A stretch of DNA of 64,000 bases, taken from positions 23,081 to 87,080 of the forward strand of contig NZ_JAGMUO010000078.1 in assembly GCF_019049325.1 (NCBI RefSeq), read 5' to 3'. Positions within the stretch are counted from its first letter, which is position 1. Every line of letters starts with the position of its first letter. The position numbers and the translations under genes were made by a program. Below are positions 6,913 through 14,886 of this stretch, one piece after another. The stretch is from Streptomyces sp. AC512_CC834. Lineage in GTDB: Bacteria > Actinomycetota > Actinomycetes > Streptomycetales > Streptomycetaceae. The notes beneath the pieces are model-generated. The model had not been told where the DNA came from and searched no databases. It was given only the letters and a program-made list of their open reading frames with translations.

Positions 6913-7767
6913 ATGACCGCCCAGATTCTCGATGGCAAGGCCACCGCAGCCGCGATCAAGTCCGAACTGGCCGCCCGCGTGGCGGCGCTGAAGGAGAGGG
7001 GTGTCACACCCGGCCTCGGCACCGTCCTGGTGGGCGACGATCCCGGCAGTCAGAAGTACGTCGCAGGCAAGCACCGCGACTGCGCCCAGGTCGGCATCGC
7101 CTCCATCCAGCGCGAGCTGCCCGCCACGGCCACGCAGGAGGAGATCGAGGCGGTCGTCCGCGAGCTGAACGAGGACCCGGCCTGCACCGGGTACATCGTC
7201 CAGCTTCCGCTGCCCAGGGGCATCGACGAGAACCGCATCCTGGAACTGATGGACCCGGACAAGGACGCGGACGGCCTGCACCCGATGAATCTCGGCCGCC
7301 TCGTGCTGAACGAGCCGGCGCCGCTGCCCTGCACCCCCAACGGCATCCTCACCCTCCTGCGCCGCTACGGCGTGGAGATCAAGGGTGCCGAGGTCGTGGT
7401 CGTCGGCCGAGGTGTCACCATCGGCCGCCCGATGCCGCTGCTGCTCACCCGGCGCAGCGAGAACGCCACCGTGACCCAGTGCCACACCGGCACCCGGGAC
7501 CTGGCCGCCCACCTCAAGCGCGCGGACATCGTCATCGCCGCGGCCGGCTCCCCGCACCTGGTCCGTCCCGAGGACGTCAAGCCGGGCGCCGCCGTCCTCG
7601 ACGTCGGCGTCTCCCGCAACGCCGAGGGCAAGATCATGGGCGACGTCCACCCCGGCGTGGCCGAGGTGGCCGCCTGGATCTCCCCGAACCCCGGCGGCGT
7701 CGGACCCATGACCCGGGCCGAGCTGCTCGTCAACGTGGTGGAGGCGGCGGAGCGCAGTGCCGGCTGA
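6913..7767 (+). CDS. folD: Bifunctional methylenetetrahydrofolate dehydrogenase / cyclohydrolase
   Basis: FolD, 284 residues, the normal length. It oxidises 5,10-methylene-THF with NADP and hydrolyses the product to 10-formyl-THF, feeding purine and formyl-Met synthesis in the cytoplasm. Visible family motifs are GDDPGSQKYVAGKHRDCAQ with the catalytic lysine near residue 54, GYIVQLPLPRGID, the PCTPNGI stretch, the Rossmann segment VVGRGVTIGRPM and the C-terminal NPGGVGPMTRAELL. The ATG at 6913 follows a GAGAATGGGGGC stretch. It overlaps the next gene by 11 bases, a common pairing in Streptomyces. In many bacteria folD works with glyA, which lies further along in this window. Confidence 0.97.
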   Translation: MTAQILDGKATAAAIKSELAARVAALKERGVTPGLGTVLVGDDPGSQKYVAGKHRDCAQVGIASIQRELPATATQEEIEAVVRELNEDPACTGYIVQLPLPRGIDENRILELMDPDKDADGLHPMNLGRLVLNEPAPLPCTPNGILTLLRRYGVEIKGAEVVVVGRGVTIGRPMPLLLTRRSENATVTQCHTGTRDLAAHLKRADIVIAAAGSPHLVRPEDVKPGAAVLDVGVSRNAEGKIMGDVHPGVAEVAAWISPNPGGVGPMTRAELLVNVVEAAERSAG

Positions 7768-8299
7768 GGAGATCAACGCCGAGCGGCCCGTGGACCAGAA
7801 AGAGCAGGGAGAGCAGGCGGAGCAAGGGGAGCAGGCGGAGCAGGGGGAGCAGCAGGACCTCACCGTCCGCGACCCCGTCAGCGCGCCCGACGCCAAGGGG
7901 CGGCCACGACGCGTCACGCGCCGGTTCCCGCTCTTCACCCGCGACACCGCGCGCCCCGAGGGCGGCGGCCGGGCCGCGGCCGGGGACGCCCCGGCACCCG
8001 CCCGGCAGTGGCCGGTGCTCCTGGTGGTCGGCCTGGTCGGAGTCGGCCTGCTGATCACCGGGCTCGACGTGTTCCGGTGGGGGCTGGTGCTCATCGGCGC
8101 CGCGCTGCTGATCGGTGCCGTGCTGCGCTGGTTCGTGCTGGACGTCGGCATGCTCGCCGTGCGTTCGCGATTCACCGACGTCGTCACCTACGGCGTCCTG
8201 GGCACCGCGATCGTCGTGCTGTCACTGATGGCGCAGCCGGATCCGCGACTCCACATCCCGTTCCTCAACGACCTGCTGCACTTCACCGTGAGCGGTTAG
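7757..8299 (+). CDS. DUF3017 membrane protein
   Basis: Protein of 180 residues. The N-terminal third is charged and repetitive (GEQAEQ-type repeats around residues 14-34) and probably disordered. The C-terminal part, from about residue 78, has three hydrophobic segments (WPVLLVVGLVGVGLLITGL, VLIGAALLIGAVLRWFVL, VLGTAIVVLSLM) that define DUF3017, a family of unknown function found next to folD in Streptomyces. Its start lies within the end of folD (11-base overlap), so the two are translationally coupled. A strong terminator follows. Confidence 0.85.
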   Translation: MPAEEINAERPVDQKEQGEQAEQGEQAEQGEQQDLTVRDPVSAPDAKGRPRRVTRRFPLFTRDTARPEGGGRAAAGDAPAPARQWPVLLVVGLVGVGLLITGLDVFRWGLVLIGAALLIGAVLRWFVLDVGMLAVRSRFTDVVTYGVLGTAIVVLSLMAQPDPRLHIPFLNDLLHFTVSG

Positions 8300-8728
8300 G
8301 ACCGGTCCCGGCCCTACTACGACACGACGGCCCGTCCTCCCCCCCGTGGAAGGACGGGCCGCCGCCGGGATTCACACTCCTGCACGTCGAACGCCCTGTT
8401 CAATGCCTGTCAGAGCGCTGTGGCACGGAAGTGACCGTTCCGGTACTCCGCTACGCGGTCCTTCAGGACCTGGATTCCGGCAGGAGTTGGATTCCGGGGT
8501 TCCGTTACGAGCAGGGGAACGCCGGTGGGACACTGGACCACGGGTCGGTGGGCGTGCGCCGGTGCGTGCTCGCGGCTCCAGTGCTCCTGTGCGCCCCCAC
8601 CCCGGGAACTGAGATCCTGATCGGGCGCATCCCTGTGGGTAGCCAGAACGGGTACTTCGCGCGGGACGCCGCGCGTGATGCCGGGCGGGGGAACGACCAG
8701 CACGTCACCGGGGGAAGAGGGGGAAGCA
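8300..8728. other. 429-bp gap between DUF3017 gene and HTH gene
   Basis: After the terminator at 8328-8361 I see no convincing gene. The short open frames on either strand have no ribosome binding site or protein-like composition. TGGATTCCGG occurs twice (8471-8480 and 8488-8497). The last 30 bases hold the GGGGAAGAGGGGGAAG leader of the next gene. The promoter of that gene must lie here, but I cannot place it. Confidence 0.6.
8328..8361 (+). terminator. Terminator of the folD-DUF3017 unit
   Basis: Perfect 11-bp stem (CGGCCCGTCCT and AGGACGGGCCG) around a 12-base loop, starting 29 bases after the DUF3017 stop. GC-rich stems without a T run are the usual Streptomyces terminator. Confidence 0.8.
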
Positions 8729-10108
8729 GTGCCTCGTTGGAAGGCCTTGCCGGATGAGCTCGATCCGCAGATCAGAGAGTTCGCGAGTCAGCTCCGCCGA
8801 CTCGTGGACCGCAGCGAGCTGAGCGTCGCGTCGGTGGCCGACGCCACGGGCTACAGCAAGACGTCCTGGGAGCGTTATCTGAACGGTCGGCTGCTGGCGC
8901 CCAAGGGCGCCATAGTGGCCCTGGCCGAGGTGACGGGGACCAACCCCCTCCACCTGACCACCATGTGGGAGCTGGCCGAGCGCGCCTGGAGCCGCTCGGA
9001 GATGCGCCACGACATGACCATGGAGGCCATCCGGATCTCCCAGGCGCGCGCCGCGCTCGGCGAACCGGGCACGACGGCCGCCAAGTCGGGCAACTCCGCG
9101 GCAAAGTCGGGCCACGGCGCCAGGAACGGCGACAGGAACGACGACAGGAACGGCAAGGGGAGCCGGACCGGTCGCCACGGCGGCGGTGCCCCGGCCGCGA
9201 CCGGCGTCGCGGGACCGGCCGGTGTGGCGCCCACGCTGCCGCCGACGGTCCCGGTACAGCCGACGGCCGCCGACAGCCCCGACTCGGCCCTCGGCGCGGT
9301 CCGCGACGGCGGCGCCCCCGGCGCCCCCTCCGGCCCGTCCGCCGGCGGAGCGACCGACGGCAACTCGTGGGGCCTCGCCGGCTACCGGGGACCCGCGCCG
9401 GCCGGTGACCGCGCGGCGCGTTCCTGGACCCGGACCGGCCCCGGAGAGGTGCCGGGAGCGGCCGGGCCCGCGGCGATGCCCGGCCCCGCCGCGCCGGACG
9501 GCCTCGGTCCCGCGGGCGCCTACGGCGAGCCCCCGCACGGCGGCCACCGTTCGCCCAACCGGTCCTCCGGGGGCGGCAACTATGGCGGCAACAACGGGGG
9601 CGGCAACGGAGGCGGCAACAAGCGGATGACGACGTTCGTCGCGGGTGTCGTCGGCGTGCTCGTCGTGATCGCGGGCGCCTTCTTCCTCCTGAAGGACGGC
9701 GGTGACAAGAAGAACGAGGGCACCAAACCCTCCCCGTCACCCACCGTGAGCAGTGACCCTCAGTTGCCGCCGGGCGTGAAGTGCAGCGGCGACGCCTGCA
9801 CCGGCAAGGACCCCGAGGTCATGGGCTGCGGCGGCGACCTGGTGACCACCACCGCGACCGCCACCGTCGGCACGGCCGCCGTCGAGGTCCGGTACAGCAA
9901 GACCTGCGGCGCGGCGTGGGCCCGGGTCACGCAGGCGGCCCAGGGCGACGAGGTCCAGGTGACCGCCGACGGCAAGAAGCGGCAGTCGGGCACGGTCGCC
10001 GGGGCCGGTGACACCGTCGCGTACACCCCGATGGTGGCGGTGAAGTCCGCTGCCGACGCCAAGGCGTGCGTGACGACGGCGGCGGGCCCGCAGGGCTGCA
10101 CGGAGTAA
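8729..10108 (+). CDS. HTH-domain membrane protein with extracellular DUF2690 domain
   Basis: Protein of 459 residues. An XRE-like helix-turn-helix lies at about residues 14-75 (LSVASVADATGYSKTSWERYLNGRLLAP). A long disordered G/A/P/N-rich linker (about 100-305) follows, then one membrane helix (TTFVAGVVGVLVVIAGAFFLL, about 315-335) and an outside domain (about 355-457) with paired cysteines (CSGDAC, CGG, TC, ACVTT) typical of DUF2690. It could relay an outside signal to DNA, like a one-component membrane-bound regulator, but the family's function is unknown. The GTG at 8729 is chosen for its GGGGGAAG site; an in-frame ATG lies at 8675. Confidence 0.82.
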   Translation: MPRWKALPDELDPQIREFASQLRRLVDRSELSVASVADATGYSKTSWERYLNGRLLAPKGAIVALAEVTGTNPLHLTTMWELAERAWSRSEMRHDMTMEAIRISQARAALGEPGTTAAKSGNSAAKSGHGARNGDRNDDRNGKGSRTGRHGGGAPAATGVAGPAGVAPTLPPTVPVQPTAADSPDSALGAVRDGGAPGAPSGPSAGGATDGNSWGLAGYRGPAPAGDRAARSWTRTGPGEVPGAAGPAAMPGPAAPDGLGPAGAYGEPPHGGHRSPNRSSGGGNYGGNNGGGNGGGNKRMTTFVAGVVGVLVVIAGAFFLLKDGGDKKNEGTKPSPSPTVSSDPQLPPGVKCSGDACTGKDPEVMGCGGDLVTTTATATVGTAAVEVRYSKTCGAAWARVTQAAQGDEVQVTADGKKRQSGTVAGAGDTVAYTPMVAVKSAADAKACVTTAAGPQGCTE

Positions 10109-10490
10109 CGGGGTAGGGGCGCGAGGACGGAACTAGGTCGCGGGGGACGGGTCGCGGCGGGGGACGAAGAAAGTTCGCCCCCGGCATGCATGGCCCGCGG
10201 CGTCACGGGAACGCGAGAAGTACCCCCACGGGAGTCCGGCAACGGTCCCCGAACGGCGGTCGCCTTCGTCCCCCTCTCCCGGACAGGCGGCCGCCTCTTC
10301 TTCACGCCCGGTCCGAGCGCGGGCGGACACGGACCGGCGGGGCCTTGTGGGCCGGGCCACACCGACCCGGACGTGCCGGGCACCACAGGCGCGATAGCCT
10401 GACCGCTGGATCGATCTCTTGATACCAAGAGATCGATCAAAAGCCCGGGGCAGGGACGCCCCCACCGCTAGCTGTCATTCGGAGAACGCC
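10109..10490. other. 382-bp gap upstream of mdh
   Basis: No convincing gene. The gap should hold the end of the DUF2690 transcript and the mdh promoter. The main visible structure is the perfect inverted repeat at 10409-10438. A TAGCCT hexamer at 10395-10400 could be a -10 box, but no matching -35 is seen. GGAGAACGCC just before 10491 is the mdh ribosome binding site. Confidence 0.6.
10409..10438. promoter_or_regulatory. 13-bp perfect inverted repeat in the mdh leader
   Basis: GATCGATCTCTTG and its exact complement CAAGAGATCGATC are separated by only ATAC. It is AT-rich compared with its surroundings and ends 52 bases before the mdh start. It could be an operator for a dimeric regulator or an mRNA hairpin. 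No T run or stop precedes it, so a terminator is less likely. Confidence 0.65.
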
Positions 10491-11480
10491 ATGACCCGCA
10501 CTCCCGTGAACGTCACCGTCACCGGCGCGGCCGGCCAGATCGGTTACGCCCTGCTCTTCCGCATCGCCTCCGGCCAGTTGCTCGGCGCGGACGTGCCGGT
10601 CAAGCTGCGCCTCCTGGAGATCACCCCGGCGCTCAAGGCCGCCGCGGGCACCGCGATGGAGCTGGACGACTGCGCGTTCCCGCTCCTTCGGGGCATCGAG
10701 ATCACCGATGACCCGAACGTCGCCTTCGACGGCGCCAACGTCGCCCTCCTCGTCGGCGCCCGCCCCCGCACCAAGGGCATGGAGCGCGGCGACCTCCTCG
10801 AGGCCAACGGCGGCATCTTCAAGCCGCAGGGCAAGGCCATCAACGACCACGCCGCGGACGACATCAAGGTCCTCGTCGTCGGCAACCCGGCCAACACCAA
10901 CGCCCTGATCGCGCAGGCCGCCGCCCCGGACGTACCGGCCGGGCGCTTCACCGCGATGACCCGCCTGGACCACAACCGCGCGCTGACCCAGCTCGCGAAG
11001 AAGACGGGCTCGACGGTCGCCGACATCAAGCGCCTGACCATCTGGGGCAACCACTCCGCCACCCAGTACCCGGACATCTTCCACGCCACGGTCGCCGGCA
11101 AGAACGCCGCCGAGACCGTGAACGACGAGAAGTGGCTGGCCGACGAGTTCATCCCGACCGTCGCCAAGCGCGGCGCCGCCATCATCGAGGCCCGCGGCGC
11201 CTCGTCGGCCGCCTCCGCCGCCAACGCCGCCATCGACCACGTCCACACCTGGGTCAACGGCACCGCCGAAGGCGACTGGACCTCCATGGGCATCCCGTCG
11301 GACGGCTCCTACGGCGTCCCGGAGGGCATCATCTCCTCCTTCCCGGTCACCACCAAGGACGGCTCGTACGAGATCGTCCAGGGCCTGGACATCAACGAGT
11401 TCTCCCGCGCCCGCATCGACGCCTCCGTCAAGGAGCTGTCGGAGGAGCGCGAGGCGGTCCGCGGTCTCGGCCTCATCTGA
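10491..11480 (+). CDS. mdh: Malate dehydrogenase
   Basis: Mdh, 329 residues. It oxidises malate to oxaloacetate with NAD in the TCA cycle, in the cytoplasm. It begins with the Rossmann motif VTGAAGQIGYALLFRIASG. Catalytic and substrate residues are visible in VGARPRTKGMERGDLL, the TRLDHNRAL segment and the active-site IWGNHSATQYPD (histidine). This is the cytosolic-type group with a C-terminal EREAVRGLGLI end. The ATG at 10491 has GGAGAACGCC upstream; the frame stays open further 5' only through the inverted repeat. It appears to be a single-gene transcript followed by a strong terminator. Confidence 0.97.
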   Translation: MTRTPVNVTVTGAAGQIGYALLFRIASGQLLGADVPVKLRLLEITPALKAAAGTAMELDDCAFPLLRGIEITDDPNVAFDGANVALLVGARPRTKGMERGDLLEANGGIFKPQGKAINDHAADDIKVLVVGNPANTNALIAQAAAPDVPAGRFTAMTRLDHNRALTQLAKKTGSTVADIKRLTIWGNHSATQYPDIFHATVAGKNAAETVNDEKWLADEFIPTVAKRGAAIIEARGASSAASAANAAIDHVHTWVNGTAEGDWTSMGIPSDGSYGVPEGIISSFPVTTKDGSYEIVQGLDINEFSRARIDASVKELSEEREAVRGLGLI

Positions 11481-11511
11481 GCCGACCTCGCCGACCTCGA
11501 CCCCGACGCCC

Positions 11512-11553
11512 GCACGGGCCCCGTTCCGGTTCACGCCGGGACGGGGCCCGTGC
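11512..11553 (+). terminator. mdh terminator
   Basis: A 13-bp perfect stem (GCACGGGCCCCGT with ACGGGGCCCGTGC) around a 16-base loop, starting 31 bases after the mdh stop. A pyrimidine-rich tract (CTTTTCCTCATCTTTTTC) follows about 25 bases later. Confidence 0.82.
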
Positions 11554-11735
11554 CCGTTGCCGGACACCCATACGCCCTTTTCCTCATCTTTTTCTCCCTT
11601 TCCTCCGTGATGCGCCCCACTTTCGGTCACCGATTCGGCATGCAAACGTGGCCGTGGGGCAGGGGCTCACGGTCCCCGAGAGGCACACGTGGGTGACCCA
11701 GGGGGGTCGATCAGGAACGGAAGGCAACAGGGAAC

Positions 11736-13265
11736 ATGGCGAACAGCACGGAAACTCCGGCGGAGCGCGCGCACCGGACCATTCACGCGGGAGGTGAGTG
11801 GCTCGCGGCGTCCTCCGGCGCCACGCGCGAGATCCTCGACCCCGCGGACGCCCTGCCGTTCGCCGTGGTCGCGGAGGGCGACGAGAAGGACACCGACCTC
11901 GCGGTGGCCGCCGCCCGCCGCGCCTTCGACGCCGGCGACTGGCCGCACACCCCGGTCACCGGACGCGCCGCCCTGCTGCGCCGCGTCGCCGACCTCCTCG
12001 TACGCGACCGCGAGACTCTCGGCCTGCTGGAGAGCCGCGACGCGGGCAAGACCGTCGAGGAGGGGCGCGTCGACATCGACTGCGTCGCCGACGCCTTCCG
12101 CTACTTCGCCGACCTGGTCGCCGGCGAGGCCCCCGGCCGGGTCGTCGACGCGGGCTCGCCCGACATCCACAGCGTCGTCGTGCACGAGCCGATCGGCGTC
12201 TGCGCGATGATCACGCCCTGGAACTACCCGCTCCTCCAGGCAAGCTGGAAGATCGCCCCGGCGCTCGCCACCGGCAACACCTTCGTGATCAAGCCCAGCG
12301 AGATCACCCCGCTCACCACGGTCGCCCTGATCGACCTGCTGACCGAGGCCGGCCTCCCCACCGGCGTCGCGAACATCGTCACCGGCCCCGGCCACACCGT
12401 CGGCGCCCGGCTCGCCGAGCACCCCGACGTCGACCTGGTCTCCTTCACCGGCGGCCTGATCAGCGGCACCAAGGTCGCCCAGGCCGCCGCCGTCACCGTA
12501 AAGAAGGTCGCCCTCGAACTCGGCGGCAAGAACCCCAACGTCGTCTTCGCCGACGCCTGCGAGACCGAGGAGGGCTTCGACACCGCCGTCGACCAGGCCC
12601 TCAACGCCGCCTTCATCCACAGCGGGCAGGTCTGCTCCGCCGGCGGGCGCCTCATCGTCGAGGAGTCGGTCCGCGAACGCTTCGTCGCCGAACTCGCCCG
12701 CCGCGCCGAGCGGATCCGCCTCGGCCGCGGCACCGAGGAAGGCGTCGAGTGCGGACCGCTCGTCTCCGAGCAGCAGCGCGCCAAGACCGAGGACTTCGTC
12801 GCCTCCGCGCTGGCCGAGGGCGCCGAGCTGCGCTGCGGCGGCAAGCGCCCCGAGCCGTCACCCCAGCGGCCCGAGGGCGGCTACTTCTACGAGCCGACCC
12901 TCCTCGACCACTGCCACCGCGAGATGAGGGTGGTGCGGGAGGAGGTCTTCGGGCCGGTGCTCACCGTCGAGACCTTCCGCACCGAGGACGAAGCCGTAGC
13001 CCTCGCCAACGACACCGAGTACGGTCTGGCCGGTGCCGTCTGGACTGCCGACGCGGGTCGGGCCCGCCGGGTCGCGGGCCGGCTGCGGCACGGCACCGTG
13101 TGGATCAACGACTTCCACCCCTACCTGCCGCAGGCGGAGTGGGGCGGCTTCGGCAAGAGCGGCGTCGGCCGCGAACTCGGCCCCGCGGGCCTGGCCGAGT
13201 ACCGCGAGAGCAAGCACGTCTACCAGAACCTCGCGCCGAAGCCGGTCCGCTGGTTCACCGGCTGA
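11736..13265 (+). CDS. betB: Betaine-aldehyde dehydrogenase-type aldehyde dehydrogenase
   Basis: Aldehyde dehydrogenase of 509 residues, the usual length. Motifs in order: MITPWNYPL (cofactor and oxyanion-hole Asn), VIKPSEITP, FTGGLISG, the catalytic glutamate in LELGGKNPN, and the catalytic cysteine in HSGQVCSAGGRL. The SGQVCSAG version and ECGPLVS stretch are closest to the GbsA type that oxidises betaine aldehyde to glycine betaine. Its neighbours support this: the next gene is a choline-oxidase-like flavoprotein, then a betaine-type ABC importer. It leads that operon and is followed by an 88-base gap. The exact substrate is inferred from context. Confidence 0.88.
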   Translation: MANSTETPAERAHRTIHAGGEWLAASSGATREILDPADALPFAVVAEGDEKDTDLAVAAARRAFDAGDWPHTPVTGRAALLRRVADLLVRDRETLGLLESRDAGKTVEEGRVDIDCVADAFRYFADLVAGEAPGRVVDAGSPDIHSVVVHEPIGVCAMITPWNYPLLQASWKIAPALATGNTFVIKPSEITPLTTVALIDLLTEAGLPTGVANIVTGPGHTVGARLAEHPDVDLVSFTGGLISGTKVAQAAAVTVKKVALELGGKNPNVVFADACETEEGFDTAVDQALNAAFIHSGQVCSAGGRLIVEESVRERFVAELARRAERIRLGRGTEEGVECGPLVSEQQRAKTEDFVASALAEGAELRCGGKRPEPSPQRPEGGYFYEPTLLDHCHREMRVVREEVFGPVLTVETFRTEDEAVALANDTEYGLAGAVWTADAGRARRVAGRLRHGTVWINDFHPYLPQAEWGGFGKSGVGRELGPAGLAEYRESKHVYQNLAPKPVRWFTG

Positions 13266-13353
13266 CCCCCGGCCGCCTCCTCACTCCGCACGCCCCCCGC
13301 CCTCATCCCCGCCCACATCCCCGCTCATCCGCTCGCCCCCCTGGAGTACCCCC

Positions 13354-14886
13354 ATGCCAGAGACCACCCACGTCTACGACTACGTCGTCATCGGCGGCGG
13401 CACCGCGGGATCGGTGATCGCCTCCCGCCTCACCGAGAACCCCGATGTCACGGTCGCCGTCATCGAGGGCGGCCCCAGCGATGTCGGCCGCGACGACGTG
13501 CTGACCCTGCGCCGCTGGATGGGCCTGCTCGGCGGCGAGCTGGACTACGACTACCCCACCACCGAGCAGCCGCGCGGCAATTCGCACATCCGGCACAGCC
13601 GCGCCCGCGTCCTCGGCGGCTGCTCCTCGCACAACACCCTCATCGCCTTCAAGCCGCTGCCCTCCGACTGGGACGAGTGGGAGGCCGCCGGTGCCAAGGG
13701 CTGGGGCGCGGTGCAGATGGAGGCGTACTTCGCCCGGCTGAAGAACAACATCGTCCCGGTCGACGAGAAGGACCGGAACGCCATCGCCCGCGACTTCGTC
13801 GACTCGGCTCGGAAGGCGCTGGACGTCCCCCGGATCGAGGGCTTCAACACCAAGCCCTTCACCGAGGGCGTCGGCTTCTTCGACCTCGCCTACCACCCCG
13901 AGAACAACAAGCGTTCCTCGGCGTCGGTGGCGTACCTGCACCCCGTGATGGACGAGCGCCCCAACCTGACGCTGATGCTGGAGACCTGGGCGTACCGCCT
14001 GGAACTGGACGGCACCCGCGCCGAGGGCGTCCACGTGCGCACCAAGGACGGCGAGGAAGTCCTGGTCAAGGCCCGTAGCGAGGTCGTGCTGTGCGCCGGC
14101 GCCGTCGACTCGCCGCGCCTGCTGATGCACTCCGGCATCGGCCCCCGCCAGGACCTCGAAGCGCTTGGCATACCCGTGGCGCTCGACCTGCCCGGCGTCG
14201 GCGAGAACCTGCTCGACCACCCCGAGTCGGTCATCGTGTGGGAGACCGAAGGACCCATCCCGGACAACTCCGCGATGGACTCCGACGCCGGTCTGTTCGT
14301 GCGCCGCGACCCCGAACACGCGGGCCCCGACCTGATGTTCCACTTCTACCAGATCCCGTTCACGGACAATCCGGAACGGCTGGGCTACGAGCGCCCGGAG
14401 TTCGGCGTCTCCATGACCCCGAACATCCCCAAGCCGAAGAGCCGCGGCCGCCTCTACCTCACCAGCGCCGACCCGTCCGTGAAGCCCGCCCTGGACTTCC
14501 GCTACTTCACCGACGAGGACGACCACGACGGCCGCACCCTCGTCGACGGCATCCGTATCGCCCGCAAGGTCGCCGAGTCCCAGCCGCTGGCCGGCTGGCT
14601 CAAGCGCGAGGTCTGCCCCGGCCCGGACGTCACCGGCGACGAGGAGCTGAGCGAGTACGCCCGCAAGGTCGCCCACACCGTCTACCACCCGGCGGGCACC
14701 TGCCGGATGGGCGCCGCCACCGACGAGCAGGCCGTCGTCGACCCCGAGCTGCGGATCCGGGGCCTGGAGGGCATCCGCATCGCCGACGCCTCCGTCTTCC
14801 CGACCATGCCCGCCGTGAACCCCATGATCGGCGTCCTCATGGTCGGCGAGCGCGCCGTCGAGCTGATCGGCGGTGACGCCCGATGA
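13354..14886 (+). CDS. Choline oxidase-like GMC flavoprotein
   Basis: GMC oxidoreductase of 510 residues. N-terminal FAD motif YVVIGGGTAGSVIASRL. Motif GGCSSHN places a histidine where choline oxidase binds FAD covalently. The C-terminal active site has NTVYH-like HTVYHPAGTCRMG (catalytic His) and AVNPMIGV (Asn). The expected reaction is oxidation of choline to betaine aldehyde and on to glycine betaine, using oxygen or another acceptor. The ATG at 13354 is preceded by TGGAGTACCCCC. The stop overlaps the next start (ATGA). The frame is open upstream but lies inside the aldehyde dehydrogenase gene. A BetA-type dehydrogenase is the alternative; the histidine favours the oxidase type. Confidence 0.87.
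   Translation: MPETTHVYDYVVIGGGTAGSVIASRLTENPDVTVAVIEGGPSDVGRDDVLTLRRWMGLLGGELDYDYPTTEQPRGNSHIRHSRARVLGGCSSHNTLIAFKPLPSDWDEWEAAGAKGWGAVQMEAYFARLKNNIVPVDEKDRNAIARDFVDSARKALDVPRIEGFNTKPFTEGVGFFDLAYHPENNKRSSASVAYLHPVMDERPNLTLMLETWAYRLELDGTRAEGVHVRTKDGEEVLVKARSEVVLCAGAVDSPRLLMHSGIGPRQDLEALGIPVALDLPGVGENLLDHPESVIVWETEGPIPDNSAMDSDAGLFVRRDPEHAGPDLMFHFYQIPFTDNPERLGYERPEFGVSMTPNIPKPKSRGRLYLTSADPSVKPALDFRYFTDEDDHDGRTLVDGIRIARKVAESQPLAGWLKREVCPGPDVTGDEELSEYARKVAHTVYHPAGTCRMGAATDEQAVVDPELRIRGLEGIRIADASVFPTMPAVNPMIGVLMVGERAVELIGGDAR

Noticed and set aside
8410..8703. A 97-codon minus-strand frame in the gap before the HTH gene
   Set aside because: No ribosome binding site, no conserved pattern, and its composition fits random GC-rich sequence.
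10395..10400. TAGCCT as the mdh -10 box
   Set aside because: No -35 box at 16-19 bp. I mention it only as a possibility in the gap entry.
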